Origin: Eulemur rufifrons
Taxonomy: Eukaryota; Chordata; Mammalia; Primates; Lemuridae
DNA length: 64,000 nucleotides
Reading direction: 5' to 3'
NCBI RefSeq assembly: GCF_041146395.1
Contig: NC_090989.1
Span: 240,488,843-240,552,842, forward strand
Shown here: positions 46,432 to 57,990 of the stretch, in pieces
Numbering within the stretch: position 1 is the stretch's first letter
Layout of the letters: each line of letters begins with the position of its first letter
Translations under genes and position numbers: made by a program
The notes under the pieces: model-generated
Told to the model about the DNA's origin: nothing
The model's input: only the letters and a program-made list of their open reading frames with translations
The model's database searches: none

Positions 46432-46777
46432 CAGTCCCTGGCTTACAACGATCTGACTTGCAATTTTTCAAAGCTATATGTATGCATTGGGTAGAAACCA
46501 TATTTTGAATATCCACACAGTGATTCTGTTTGTCACTTTCATCACAGTATTCAATAAATTACATGAGATATTCAACACTTTATTATAAAATAGACTGTGT
46601 CAAATAATTTTGCCCAACTGTAGACTAATGTAAGTGTTCTGAGCACATTTAAGACAGGCGAGGCTAAGCTATGATGTTCAGTAGGTTAGGTGTATCACAT
46701 GCATTTTTGACTTAGGATATTTTCAGCTTACAATGGGTTTATTGGGATGTGGCCCCATCCTAAGTTGAGGAGTGTCT
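46432..46777 (+). mobile_element. Tigger-type DNA transposon (non-autonomous)
   Basis: The left end 'cagtccctggcttacaacg' and right end 'cctaagttgaggagtgtct' are imperfect inverted repeats. The body has 'attttgcccaactgtagac' and 'tatgatgttcagtaggttag', characteristic of Tigger-class (Tc/mariner) elements. TA is present next to the right end. Confidence 0.8.
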
Positions 46778-47214
46778 TTATTCTACAGAAAGGATAGGGT
46801 TGGGTGGGACTGGCTATTCAGGATGACTGAGATTCCGCCAGGACTTTCTCAATTCTCATTCTTTTTGCATGTCAGCTTTAACCTACTGAGTGCCTTAATA
46901 TTGCAGGGGATGGGGCCACCAGTGTCTCTGGGGACATATCCTCATAGTTCTTAGCAAGAAAAGAAAAAAATCCCCAAGAAGAACCCCAATTGCACTGGCT
47001 TCAATGGCATGCCATTCCTGACCGATCGCCATGGCCAGGTGCATGGGTATGCCAAATTACTTAGGAGGGAAGCCCCTCCCACCATAGTAGGGAAGAACAG
47101 TTCTTCAAAGGAAAGGGAGCTATGCTATTACTGGAAGAAGGTGAGCCGGGGTCTGGGTAGACACAAACAATAGATGTCCACATGAGAATCACGGTTGTTT
47201 CATGTGGATAATGA
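46778..47214. other. Unassigned non-coding sequence
   Basis: Nothing recognisable. Confidence 0.4.
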
Positions 47215-47375
47215 TGATACCCTACTACATAGAGTACTTTCCAACTTATAAAACATATTCACACACAATGTCTGTTGGTCTTCACAGGAACCCTGTGAAA
47301 GCCGGTTATCATCTCCATTTTATAGACGAGGAAACAAGCTCAGAGTCATGCAGCTAGCGCGTGCCATAGTGCCAA
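47215..47375 (-). repeat. MIR SINE (antisense)
   Basis: 'tcttcacaggaaccctgtg', 'ttatcatctccattttatag' and 'gaggaaacaagctcagag' then 'catgcagctagcg' are antisense MIR. Confidence 0.75.
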
Positions 47376-47750
47376 TTAAGCACTTAATTATGACTAAAGA
47401 TAATTCAAATGTGTCCTTCCAGCCTTCAAGTGGGCTTTTCATAACATACTCCTGTAAGGAAATGTACTTCCATTATGTTTTAATTTTCCTGAAAAGTGCT
47501 TATATAATAGAACATTGTTTCTCTTAAGGCCATTCCTGAACAGGTGCAAAGATCTACTCCTAACCTTCCTTTCATTGCATTTGCCAAAACCTTCTCTCTT
47601 CACTCTGTGTTTCCCTAATTTCCTGACCTTCTTGCTCAATGACAAAACCTAAAGTGACTGAGGAGCATGCATCAAGTAGCCCTATTTCCTTCTCTTTTGT
47701 TTAATAACTCCAACCTCTAGTGTGTAATGTGACTGTCCCTGTTTAGAGTG
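47376..47750. other. Unassigned non-coding sequence
   Basis: The antisense frame at 47439-47645 has no recognised domain. Confidence 0.4.
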
Positions 47751-47788
47751 ATTAAATCTTTTTTTTTTTTTTATTTTTATTAAATCTT
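47751..47788 (-). mobile_element. Possible tail-only retro-insertion
   Basis: Direct repeats attaaatctt (47751-47760 and 47779-47788) flank 18 bp of almost pure T. This is the structure left when target-primed reverse transcription copies only a poly(A) tail. Replication slippage is the alternative. Confidence 0.45.
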
Positions 47789-48999
47789 GGGGGTACCCGT
47801 ATTATCTGTGAGCTCCTTACTTTGGATTCTGTAGTGTTTCATTAAATATACCATTTATTTGCAGGCCTGGAAGAATATACATGGGAAGGACTTGTATTCA
47901 GGTAAATTATAGTTCTATTTTGGGTTTTGTCACTTTATAACGTATGATCTTAGGGGTGTCGGAAGCAGACCTAATCTGAATGATAAGGAATAAAAGATTT
48001 ATTCTAGGTGCAAAACCTGCTGCCTCTGTGGCTAGCAGTCACCTGAAGTCACTGTAGGTCAGCTGAGAGGACAGCTGGAAGAAAAGTTTCATGAGAAGGG
48101 CAGGGTGGGGCAGGAGAAACAAGGACAACTGGAGCCCATGGAAACAATCTGGAATCCACAAGCACAAATTGGAACTTGTTTCTCACTGTATCTACTCCAT
48201 GATACAGATGTCCTGCCAAAGAACCTGCTGGCTGTCTCAGGGAGGGACCCTGTCTGTCTGTCTGCAAAACTGTGCCCACCCAGGTGACCCCCCCCCCCAG
48301 GGGCCGACAATCTGCCTCACTAGGCCAAGAGGCTGCCTGCGTCCCCTCAGATCATGAGGGGGGCAAGTGACCAGGCAAAATATCGGGGAGTGGGAAAGAG
48401 GGAGAAAACATGCAGCCCCCATCTAGAGAAAAATCTTCTCCCTGATCTCCCCAAACCCATTCCACCAAAGAGAAATTCTCCCCATTAATCATGCCCCGCC
48501 CTTCCTGTCACTCTTATTTTGGTCCAGTATCCAAGAGAGTCTCCATGAATGGTGTTTGATCTTCATGAACCTACTCTGAAGGCTACATAAAGTCACAGTG
48601 CACACATCTGAGTAGGGGGCAGAGAGGCAAGTGGGAGTGTCACCTCAGGGTGGGATAACTTGAAAGATGTGAGAGTGTTTTTACTATCACATTCGCTTCC
48701 TAGCCAATCGTCAGAGTCGATTCCGCTGGCCTCGCTCTCCAGAAATGAGCCTCTTCTCCATCCTCACTCCATGCACTTCTCTCCCAAGGCTGCACCCATC
48801 TGGAAGAGACCATCTTCCTGGAGAGTTGGACATATGTGGTCCCTGGGAAGGCTAGGTCTTAAAACACCACACATCTCAGACCAAATCAATGCCTCCCAGG
48901 TTGGTGCAACAGTTGGGGAATAGGGTTTTCTTATTCTACTCAAGTTTTGGAGACTTTCAGAGCAGGAGTTTCAAATATACAGAAAACATTATTATAATA
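47789..48999. other. Unassigned sequence, part possibly LTR-like
   Basis: 47955-48620 is more GC-rich than its surroundings and contains 'aataaaagatttattctagg', a C9 run at 48290 and 'tctgtctgtctg'. It could be a decayed antisense LTR, but I cannot define ends. Confidence 0.35.
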
Positions 49000-49170
49000 G
49001 TAGCTACCGTTTATTAACATAGTACCACTACTGGATACCTGGCAATATTCTAAGTGAATTAAATTTATTCTTTTAATTCAGTCCTTCCAACAATTATAAA
49101 AATAGATATTACTATCATTTTATATATGAGAAAACTGAGTCTCAGAAGGTATAAGGTTATATTTACTTAA
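49000..49170 (-). repeat. MIR SINE (antisense)
   Basis: 'atactatcattttatatatg'-type text, 'gagaaaactgagtctcagaag' (part) and 'taccgtttattaacatagta' are antisense MIR. Confidence 0.7.
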
Positions 49171-49185
49171 GCTCTCATTGTTGGT

Positions 49186-49625
49186 ATTAGTTAGGATTAG
49201 GTTCAACTGCAAGTGGCTAAAGCAAAATGCCAGTTGTATTTTCCTCTCCCAGGCCACGTGGGGCTGGTATGGTGGCTTCCCACTCATCAGACCCTGCGCC
49301 TCACGTTGCTCTGCATCCTCCACACACAGCTCCCATCCGATGGCCCAGGGTGGTTGGTTGCTCTAGCACCAGCTTTTATTGCCAACTACTTGTTAGCAGG
49401 AAGAAGCAAAGAAGGATACAAGATTTCCCAGTTCTCTTAAGGACACTTCTTGGAAGTGACACTTACTACCTCTACTTGCAATTACTGGCCGGAAGTTAAT
49501 CTCAAAGCCTTGCCCAGCTGCAAGGGAGACTGGAAAACATCATCTATTCTGGGTGGCTATATGCCCAGCTAAATTCAGAATTCATGTTTTTGAGGAAGAA
49601 GAGGAAGATAGATATTGATGGACAA
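49186..49625 (-). repeat. Ancient interspersed repeat, family not assigned
   Basis: 'caactgcaagtggctaaagc', 'agctgcaagggagactggaa' and 'atatgcccagctaaattcag' followed by 'gaggaagatagatattgatg' recur at many mammalian loci in this order. I do not recall the family name, so strand is a guess. Open frames on both strands here are incidental. Confidence 0.5.
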
Positions 49626-50040
49626 TTAGCAGTCCGGCAAAAGAGGGATGTGGACCCAGGGCTGTGTGTTCCCGGAGACTGTAACCTTTCCATCATCCTG
49701 CACTGCCTCCTGAGTACCTTAGCAGCTGAGCAGAGGAGGCAGGGTGCCAAACATAGCTTTGCTGTGTGTCCTGTGGTGGCCCGAGTGCCTCTGAAACTCA
49801 GCCTCTTTGACACGTGCTACCGGCTAGCTCTTACATATTTCTTTAGTTTCTTGCACCCTCAGCAATTCAAATACTTTTATACACTCATCCCATGTGTTAT
49901 CTTTGTTTTCAGTTTTTATGAATCAAACATTGGCTAATTGGTAATGTTTATTATAGGAATGACTAGATTCATGAACAACCCAATGTATAGCCAGCATAAT
50001 GTCTAGCATTTCACAGGTGTTCAACAAATACATGTTTATT
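49626..50040. other. Unassigned, with a SINE/LINE 3' tail
   Basis: 49985-50040 ('agcataatgtctagcattt', 'caacaaatacatgtttatt') looks like the 3' tail of a MIR or L2; the rest is unrecognised. Confidence 0.4.
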
Positions 50041-51385
50041 GGATGGGTGGATGGGTGGGTGGTTGCAGAGCCAACAGCTTTCTTAACTCATATTTTCTTC
50101 TCATTTTGAGTGAGCAAAGCCTACCTTCTCAGCTCATCCCTTTCCATTCCGGGATAGGAGAAAAGAGAAAAAAGAAAAGAAAATGGGCAAAGGAAGAAGG
50201 AACAAAGTTTATTTATTACACAAACTCTTTCATCCCCTCCTTCCTGCTCTTGCTTTAGTATTGATGATGATTCTTTCTATCCAAATGAACCATGATATTT
50301 CCTATCCAAAAGAACCTCCACGGTACTCCCTGGGAAACGCTGTGAGAACAACACATTCAAGCCTGATGACTCACGTACTGATGTTTCAGAACTTAGGCAT
50401 ATCTGAGGAAGTTGCACCTAATTTTATTCCATCACAGTTTACGTGCTTTCTCTTTATGACATCTTCTTCCCTGAAAACCTAAATGGAATTTTATATTTCA
50501 AAGCCCTAAAGATAAAATAAAAAAAAAAACAATCCCTTGCAAGGTAGTACTGGTAAATTCATAGTTATTTCAACTCCTCAAAGAAGTAAGCATCATCACA
50601 TTCCTCATGAAAAACTCCAGCAAGAGCCCCTGGCACGGTTTGAATATAAACATCCAGCACTAAATGACTTCATCAAGCTGCAATCCCTGCGCTCAGCGAT
50701 TTAGAGGAAATCAGCAGCTTCGCCAAGGTTTATTTATTTATTTTATTTTGCTGAGCAATTGGGGGCTGAAAATAAAACACTATTACATCAAACTGCAGAC
50801 AAACAAAAATCTGAATACATTCGTTGTCTTCTCAGGGCCTTTCTGTACCTGATGAACACAGCAGAGCCCAAAGGCAGCAAGATGTTTCTCGCCATGGGGC
50901 ACTTGAAGGGCAGGGTTGTCCAGTAGGTCCTGACAGCATTGTCAGTTCTGCCAGGTGAAGGAGGGGCAAGTTCAAAAGGTGGTGACTGTTTGCTAATTGA
51001 TGGAAGAGAGATCTGACACAGTCCTCTGACCTTTTCAAATGAAGGCATGATGCATTAACTGTATTAATTAGCATGTTGAAAAACTCCTTCTGGATGGCCA
51101 AGTGCCTTCCCATGAGCTGTGGGAAGTATGTAAATAGGACGTGCAGCAATCTGTCAGAAAGAGCCCATTTTTTGGACTTTGTCTCTGAGTACATATGAGA
51201 TGTTAAAACAGCTTAGCCAGGTATGTGGCGTTAGTCTTTCTGGTTGATGAAGGGGATGAACATTTGTCTAATGACATTGGTGAGCAGTGCTTGAGCTTTG
51301 AAATGCCAGTTTGCTTAGGATACTGGGCATTGCTAAAAGAAAACACTGTGGGAAGTAGTATAAATCATTATCATCTCTAGCATAA
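50041..51385. other. Unassigned, apparently single-copy sequence
   Basis: A short (TGGG/TGGA) tract opens it at 50041-50063. 50820-51200 is GC-balanced and has an antisense open frame of 120 codons with no recognised domain. I see no repeat. Confidence 0.4.
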
Positions 51386-51590
51386 ATAACACTTGCTGAA
51401 CACCAAACAAATTATTTCATTTAATCCTCATAGCAACCCTTGGAGGGAAGCATGACCGGTATCATCACCAATGAATAGACAACAAAAATGGAGGGTTGGA
51501 GAGGTTAAGTACTTTGGCCCCAAAACACAAAGGTACTAATGATAGAGTCAGGACTTGAACCCAGGTCAGTATGACTATGAGAGCTAATAT
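51386..51590 (-). repeat. MIR SINE (antisense)
   Basis: 'tttaatcctcatagcaaccc', 'gttggagaggttaagtactt' and 'gtcaggacttgaacccaggt' follow antisense MIR closely. Confidence 0.8.
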
Positions 51591-51599
51591 CCTTCACCA

Positions 51600-51990
51600 C
51601 ACTATGCTGAAGTCTCTACCCTTCTTAAGTGGCTGCCATTTCAAGTGTTTCTTAGCTTTGCTCTGCGTCTATTTCTCTTTTTTTATTTCTTTTTTTAATT
51701 TCAGGATATTATGAGGGTACAAACATTTTGGTTACATTTTATGACTTTGCCTCACCCAAGCGAGGATTAGAGGCATGCCCTTCACCCCTACAATGCTCAC
51801 CACGTCCATTAGTTGTGAGTTTACCCCCTGCAACCCCCTAATCCCTGGAGAATATTACTACAGTGTGCCTCTATTTCTTTGTCTATAAAAGGGGAAAAAT
51901 AATTTTATATCATTGAGGTCGTGAGGATTAAATTATATACTGGATGCAAAACATTCAGGAAAATGCCTTGTTACATGCCATTATTATTCT
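51600..51990 (+). repeat. MIR SINE split by a short L1
   Basis: 51600-51676 and 51870-51990 join into one MIR-like sequence ('gcgtctatttctttgtctat', then 'gtgaggattaaattatatac'). Confidence 0.55.
51677..51869 (-). mobile_element. Very short L1 3' end (antisense) inside the MIR
   Basis: On the minus strand it reads through 'aaccaaaatgtttgtaccct' and 'cataatatcctgaaattaaa' into an A-rich tail, the 3' terminus of the same L1 lineage as the fragment at 14199-14990. Target duplication tctatttct lies at 51668-51676 and 51870-51878. Confidence 0.8.
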
Positions 51991-52486
51991 TTTAAGTTAT
52001 CTAATTCAAGGGTTGAGAAGAATCTCATTAACACCCACTTTTCTTATTTGGTGAATAGGAGTTAGACTGAGTAAATGAAATTTATTGCCAACAGAGCTCA
52101 TGTTCATGGTCCTAGACTGATAGAACCTGGGAGACCACACTAAGCCTTCTTCATAGTAATTGAGGAAACTGGAGTCCAAAGAGCCGAGTCCTCCCTGGGG
52201 TGTCAGACTGGGAGAGCCATGCCCCGGCAGAGCTGTTTCCAAAGTCGGTGATGTGCCTGTGCGTGTGAGTACCAGGAACTCCTATCTCCCCTTCTGCTTT
52301 TGTTTTATTGCTTGAACATGTCATTTTATAAACAATGACTCCGTATTAGTTATCAGTTAAATACATGTTATGTTCAACATTATTTCTCATTTATAAATGT
52401 AAAAAATAAAATTTTTATGTTTTAAAAACTTAGCTATAGCCTATAAAAACTTACATTTCTTTTTGAAGTGTACTAAAAGAAACGTA
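51991..52486. other. Unassigned non-coding sequence
   Basis: Nothing recognisable; AT-rich near 52380-52430. Confidence 0.4.
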
Positions 52487-52812
52487 GCACACATCTGCGG
52501 TTCCCAGCCGCCCCTTGCTGCAGACGGGCGTGTCTGTGGCTCCCCAGGAACCAAACCAGGCAGCAGGAGGCGAGCTGCAGGCTAGCGCAGCCCGGCCTGC
52601 ATCCGCAGCTGCTCCCCATCACTCGCATCCGCTCCCGAGCCCTGTCCCCCAGTCGGATCAGCCAAGGCATCAGCCCCTCACAGGAGCATGGACCCCACGG
52701 CAAGCTGCGCATCTGAGAGATCCAGGTTGCGCTCCCCGTGAGAATCCAATGCCTGATGATCCGAGGTGGAACCGAGGCCGTGACATCCCCCCCCACCCCG
52801 CCCCCGCTACCC
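52487..52812 (+). mobile_element. GC-rich non-autonomous hAT-type DNA transposon
   Basis: 'ggcagcaggaggcgagctgc', 'ctgcgcatctgagagatcc', 'ccccgtgagaatccaatgcc' and 'gatgatccgaggtggaacc' match a widespread mammalian hAT-family MER-type element with naturally high CpG content. It accounts for the isolated GC peak and for the proline- and arginine-rich frames on both strands. Confidence 0.75.
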
Positions 52813-53119
52813 GCGTTTGAAAACATTGTACTTTAGAAAATCAATTTTAGGAAACTAACCCAGAGTAATCACAATTTTATTTAGCTATATATAATTTAAA
52901 CATATTTACATATTATTATTTAAAACAATGTATTTTATAAAGGTATTTTTTTTACCTTGAAAGGCCTTATAATAAAGTAAGTATTAAAACAACAGTTCTT
53001 GGTTAAGATGTTCAACAAACCCATGCCCTCATTATATTTGATTTCTGAACATTGGTTATAAAATAGAAAGGGTCTGATATTGGAGTCTACTATATTTACA
53101 ACATTTTAAAACATTCTTA
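52813..53119. other. Unassigned AT-rich sequence
   Basis: Nothing recognisable. Confidence 0.4.
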
Positions 53120-53262
53120 TTTAATCATGAATAACCTCATGAGGTAAGTATTATGATCCCCACTTTAAAATAAGATAACTGAAGCTCAGAGATGTTTAGT
53201 AATTTACTGAACATCACACAGCCATAAGGGACTAGGTTGAGATTAGAACCCGAGTCTATGAC
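53120..53262 (-). repeat. MIR SINE (antisense)
   Basis: 'aggtaagtattatgatcccc', 'taactgaagctcagagatg' and 'catcacacagccataaggg' are antisense MIR. Confidence 0.8.
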
Positions 53263-54484
53263 ACCCCAAAGCTCAAGTTTTTTTCCATTATCCTCGGCTG
53301 CTGTGAACAGAATTGTGCACTGCGAATTTATTTTTGCCACACACTTTATTTCCCACCCCACTTTCCATTTTGTTGATTGTATCAGTCACAATCCCGTCAA
53401 CGAAAGAGAATTACACATTTTGGAAATCGTGAATTTAGCGTAGGAATCAGAGCTTATGTGACTGCGGAAGAGCTGAGAAGCGAAGGCCTGGAGGAGGGGA
53501 TCAGAGGGTCAGAGGATAGGCTCTGGCCGCTTTCCCCGGAGCCCCAGGGCCTGGGATATGCCCGAGCTCTGTGAGAAGCTGTGGAGCCTGGCCCGTCCAG
53601 CTGCCACCTGGGATGGCAAAGGGGAAGCTGGTGGGTAGATCTGTGGAAGTGGGCACCCCTGGGAAGCTGCCGCCCCCACAGGTCTGCAGCCAGGTGTGTG
53701 GCGTGCATCTCACACACAACCTGGGGCATGCACAGAACACACAAAGCCCAAACTCAGCCTCTGTAAACACGAGACCCCTCACAATCTCTCAATCTCTCAT
53801 CTGTCAATCTTGCCAGCCTCATCCCATAGCACCGCCTTACCACATTTTTCTTCAGCAGTGCAAACTGTACTCATCTCTGCGGTTTTGTGTGAGAATCCAG
53901 TGAGATGAGGAATAGGACAGCATGTAGGACAATGCTGGGCACAAAATAGATGATCAATTACTACTCTACTTCCAGGTTGTGAACAAGAAAACAGGCTGGT
54001 TGAAGCAGATGATGTTTATTCCAGGTTATTAGGTGGCTCAGAGATGTTCCAGGAGGGCCGAATCAGGTTGGAAGGCACAGAGACAGAGACAGTATCCAAG
54101 CCATCCCGTGGGCCTGTGCAGCAGCAACTCTGCTGCAGCCACCACTAGGCACAGACACGACAACAGGCACTGCAAATGAGGGTCCTTGGGCCCCGCGTTG
54201 CTACCACTCTTGTTCCCGGAAATCAGAGGCCTCTGTATCAGCCTCACCCCAAAATGAATTTTATGTTTCTGTGTTCTTACCCTGCGCTCTTCTAAATCGA
54301 AATCTCTCGTGGGTGCATCTGACTGGCAGAACCTAAATTGTACACCTATGCGCTTGCTGCAAGGAAGGCAAGAAAAGGAAGAAAGAAAGGGAAAATTTGT
54401 CCCCTTGGAAACTTGTCCAAGAATGATTCTCTACAGGATACCTTCTAGAAAATGATTTGCTCCTTTGCAACTTGTTGGAAACTG
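53263..54484. other. Unassigned non-coding sequence
   Basis: GC-balanced 53450-53780 has overlapping open frames on both strands without domains. 'tgctgggcacaaaatagatg' near 53932 may be a MIR tail. Confidence 0.4.
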
Positions 54485-54560
54485 GCTATATAGCATAGTG
54501 CTTAAGGCAGTCAGCTCTGGCCAACCACGAGTCTTCTATCCCAGGACAAGGGCTGGTACC
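54485..54560 (+). repeat. Possible MIR 5' fragment
   Basis: 'tatagcatagtgcttaaggc' then 'agctctggccaacc' resembles the start of MIR. Confidence 0.4.
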
Positions 54561-55149
54561 GCCTCAGTCTGGAATGCTGATTGGTGTGCTAGGGCTCAAG
54601 TCAACACAATTACAACAGAAAGCCTTGGTCCTCAACTTCCTTATTAAGCCAGGGGAAAGCCTGGTTTCCCCCAAACCATGAAAACTGAGGGTAGGGCTGG
54701 AGTGATGTCATATGACTGTGGTACCCTGGCTCCTGACTACCTCAGGGAAGGGGCCAGCATTTCTCTAATCATGTAGCTCATAGCTGGGGCCTCTCTCTGG
54801 GAGTCTGCTGTCTGGCCCTGTTGGGGTCTATGCACTGCCCCAGAATGCAAAGGATTATAGGGGCCTGCCCACCTGCTGCTGCTTCTATCTGTGCGAGCTC
54901 CATTCATTTATTCATTCAGCCAATCTTGGTGTGTGTGATAAGCGGCACTTACCCATTTTGCCCAAGAGCAAGTAACTGGCTTCTACCTTTGGGAGGTGGG
55001 ACTTTCAGTGTGGAAAATTACCTAAATATATGTGAAAGATATTCCAAGATGCTGGGTGGCCACAAAGCTTGACAGATATCTATTATCCCTGATAAATGTT
55101 CATTCATAATTAATTTCTCCTCCCTCTTCCCCACTGGTCTATCTCTGGT
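54561..55149. other. Unassigned non-coding sequence
   Basis: 'attcatttattcattcagcc' near 54901 may be an L2 3' tail; the rest is unrecognised. Confidence 0.4.
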
Positions 55150-55390
55150 GAACTCCATTATCTTAAGAGAGTTTATTTTGGCATCAGGCAGGCCTGGGCA
55201 GGCTTGGTTCCCAGTTCTGCTTCTACTAAAACCATAAGGCCTTGTGAAAGCAACATTATCTCTATGAGTCTCAGTTGCCCGTTTGTAAAATAAGGCGCAC
55301 TAGTAAGACTTATGATCAAATGAAATAAAGTATGCAAAAAAACTTACTGCCATGTCAAGCACATAATAAACACCTAAGAAATGCAAGCAA
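55150..55390 (+). repeat. MIR SINE, nearly full length
   Basis: 'ggcatcaggcaggcctggg', 'tatgagtctcagttgcccg', 'gtttgtaaaataaggcgc' and 'caagcacataataaacacc' cover MIR from core to 3' end. Confidence 0.75.
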
Positions 55391-55769
55391 TTCTCATAGG
55401 AAGACTTCAAGGATAGAAGTTCTAGCCTGTTCTTCATTCTGTAGGGCTTGGTCTGGTGACAGTGTACTCTGTTCTCTTGCTAACATTCACCCCAAAGCCC
55501 AGCCCAGTGACAACTGTGGGAAATATGCTCTTCATCAAAGAAAGGGTGAGAAGGAGAAAAGGACTGGAAAACAGGTAAGGCTCATGGTAGTTCATTCCTG
55601 TCTATCACAGGTAGACAACAAACTCCCTCAATCTGAATTCTAAAAGTGCGAAGCAGCATGGTGCAGGGCAAAAGTGGGCCTTGGGGATGCGTCTCAATCC
55701 AGTGTTGAAGTCCAGCATTCTTTTTCCCAGCTGTGGCACCTTGATTGTCACTGGCACTTGAGACCCACT
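55391..55769. other. Unassigned non-coding sequence
   Basis: A frame that runs to 55643 includes an 'acag|gtaagg' donor-like site at 55574/55575, but no exon evidence otherwise. Confidence 0.35.
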
Positions 55770-56070
55770 CATTTATTCATTCAGCCAGTCACTCAGTCAA
55801 CAAACATTTATTGATCACCTGCCACGGGTTAGACTGTGGACTGGTGTGAAGGATACAGAGAATTCTGTAAGGGAGACAGGCACGGTGGCAGATGCTCATG
55901 ATTCACCATGAATGGTGTGAATAGAGACGTTTACAAGATGGCACAAAGAGAGTTTAAGTCTTCGTGGGTGGAGGGGCAGACTCAGGGAATGCTGCACAGA
56001 GCAGGCAATGTTGCAACTAGGTTTTAAAGACTGAATAATAATTTTCAAGGCAGGATAAGAGGAGAAAGGA
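55770..56070 (-). repeat. L2-type LINE 3' fragment (antisense)
   Basis: 'tcatttattcattcagccag', 'atttattgatcacctgccac', then 'gaatgctgcacagagcagg' and 'ggttttaaagactgaataat' fit the antisense L2 3' end. Confidence 0.65.
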
Positions 56071-56689
56071 CATTTCAGACAAGAAGAAAAGCCTTATGCC
56101 ATCGTCTTAGGATAGATTAATCCTGACCTTATCAAAATCAGAGGACCACCCTAGATAATCAGTAATCAGATATTTTTTAATGGGTAAAGACTTTAACAGC
56201 AAAAAAAAAAAAAAAGAGAGAGAGAGAGAGAGGGAGAGTGATCCTTATCCTCCTCGTCCTCCTTCTCATTGACAACAACCAAAACACCAATAAGCTGCTA
56301 CGTTTAGGTCCACAGGACCAGCCCAGGGAGAATGGATGCTCTCTGTGTTCATAGAAAGCTCATTCTGGAAGAGATTATTGAGTCATTTGCCTACGTCTCT
56401 GGAATTGTCATGCTCTTACTGTCAGTATCCTCTAGCAGTGGACATTATACCGGAGATCTGGGTCTCCAGAATGAGATCGATTTTCAGAGTGGAAGAACAG
56501 GACAGGTAAGGCGATGGTTGTTTTACAATTAAATCAGAAGGGAAAGAATGGGCTACATGAACTAACATTTCTGAGATACAGTGTGAGTATGGTTACAGAT
56601 ATAATATATTTGGTATAATAAACCAGTATAGCTTTATGTCCTTCCTAAATCATGTTTCTTCATAGTGTTTTATCTCTATGGCTGAGCTA
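56071..56689. other. Unassigned sequence with A(n)(GA)n tract
   Basis: 56201-56238 is an A run followed by GA repeats. The frame at 56332-56532 contains a donor-like CAG|GTAAGG at 56505/56506. Confidence 0.4.
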
Positions 56690-57370
56690 TGAGGCTCATT
56701 GTTCCAGGGAAAGAGAGAACAGATCCCACCTAGGAAAAGGAGTCATTAAGTCTCAAAGTCTATAGCAAGTCTTGAAAATCAGGCCTTTTTTTTTTTTTTT
56801 TTTTTTTAGGGAGTTTCTAAATTTCTTTAACGATCATTTAACAGATCAAGTGCCGGATCTCATGGGTCTCAATTATGCATAGGGAGTGTCTTAGTAAGCT
56901 CATAACAAAATACCATACACTAGGTGGCTTAACAAATGTTTATTTCTCACAGTTTTCGAGGCTGGAAGTCTGAGATCAGGGTGCTAGCTTGGCTCGGTGA
57001 GGGCCCTCCTCTTAGTTCACAGATGACTGCCTTCTTGCTATACCCTCACAAGGGGGTGGGGGAGAGAAAGACCCAAGAGGGAGACGTTTTGGTCTCTTTT
57101 CCTCTTCTTGTAAGGGCACTAATCCCATCATGGGAGCACCATCCTCATAAGCTCATCTACATCTAACTACTCCCAAAGGCCCCACCTCCAAATACTACTA
57201 TCATCACATTGGGGATTGAGGCTTCAACATATTAACTCTGGGGGAACACAAACATGCAGTGCACAGCAGGGAGGCATAACTTTGGCTACGGAAGAGAGGA
57301 AACAAAACCCACCCTTTGTCCCTCAGGTGGGCTGCAGCAGAAAAGAGACAGAGGTAGAGCGAGCAGGAGG
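56690..57370. repeat. Unnamed repeat, copy 1, split by an MLT1 LTR
   Basis: 56690-56886 plus 57269-57370 match 58690-58990 in order: 'tttaacagatcaagtgcc' / 'tttaatagatcaagtgccc', 'tatgcataggga' / 'gatgcttaggga', and 'gaggaaacaaaacccaccc' / 'gaggaaacaaaaagcccag'. The family is unknown. Confidence 0.7.
56887..57268 (-). mobile_element. MLT1-type ERVL-MaLR solitary LTR
   Basis: The plus strand begins 'tgtcttagtaagctcataac' and ends 'gcagtgcacagca' (TG...CA). A perfect 5-bp target duplication gggag lies at 56882-56886 and 57269-57273, and the paralogous sequence at 58888-58892 holds the single gggag of the empty site. Confidence 0.9.
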
Positions 57371-57839
57371 CACTTAGTGGTTCTCAGTTTTGCCCTGTTG
57401 AAGCTGTGCTCTGAGATATCCAGATAGACATGAGAAAGTGACGGGGGTAGATAGAGGACGGAGCAAGAGAAAAGCCATAAGCCCAAGAAGTCCTCTTCTT
57501 GTGGCCTCTTCCAAGATGGCACAGAAGATGGCAAAAAAGCAGTGAAAGTGAGCCCGAGGCTTCACTCTGCTACTCAGCCTCGTATGCATTCAGGGAACTC
57601 AGCTGTCCCCCCATGTCCCATAAGTAGGTCCACGTACACTGAGAGTGCCAGAAGACATGACCTATGTAGGATCACAGAGGCCCTAATGCACAAAGATTCT
57701 GTAACTAAAGGAAGGTGGCTGAGACCGTGGATGTCAGCGAGGGCCAGCATGTCACCTCAAAATGTCTAATGGGATAAATCATACCTCAGTGATGACCAGC
57801 CTAGAAGCTGAGCAGACCAGACATGTTGTAGCAGAGACC
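57371..57839. other. Unassigned non-coding sequence
   Basis: No repeat recognised; open frames are short and without domains. Confidence 0.4.
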
Positions 57840-57990
57840 TGAGAGGACAAAGGGTGCCCAAGTACCAGCAGCATCAGCATCACTGAGATCCTTGTCAGAC
57901 ATGCAGAGTCCTGGGTGCCACTCAGACCTACTGGATTACACTGTGACAAGACACACGGGTAATTCAGGTCATATTTAAGGTTCAGAAGCA
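57840..57990 (-). mobile_element. MER5-type hAT-Charlie DNA transposon fragment (antisense)
   Basis: 'accagcagcatcagcatcac', 'gcagagtcctgggtgcc' and 'cagacctactggattacac' follow the reverse complement of MER5 elements. Confidence 0.65.

Noticed and set aside
50832..51194. 120-codon antisense open frame in apparently single-copy sequence
   Set aside because: No recognised domain, no splice or polyadenylation context, and a plausible chance length in GC-balanced DNA.
52487..52812. CpG-rich peak that could be a gene promoter, with proline/arginine-rich open frames on both strands
   Set aside because: The sequence follows a known GC-rich hAT-type MER element; the composition is inherited from the transposon.
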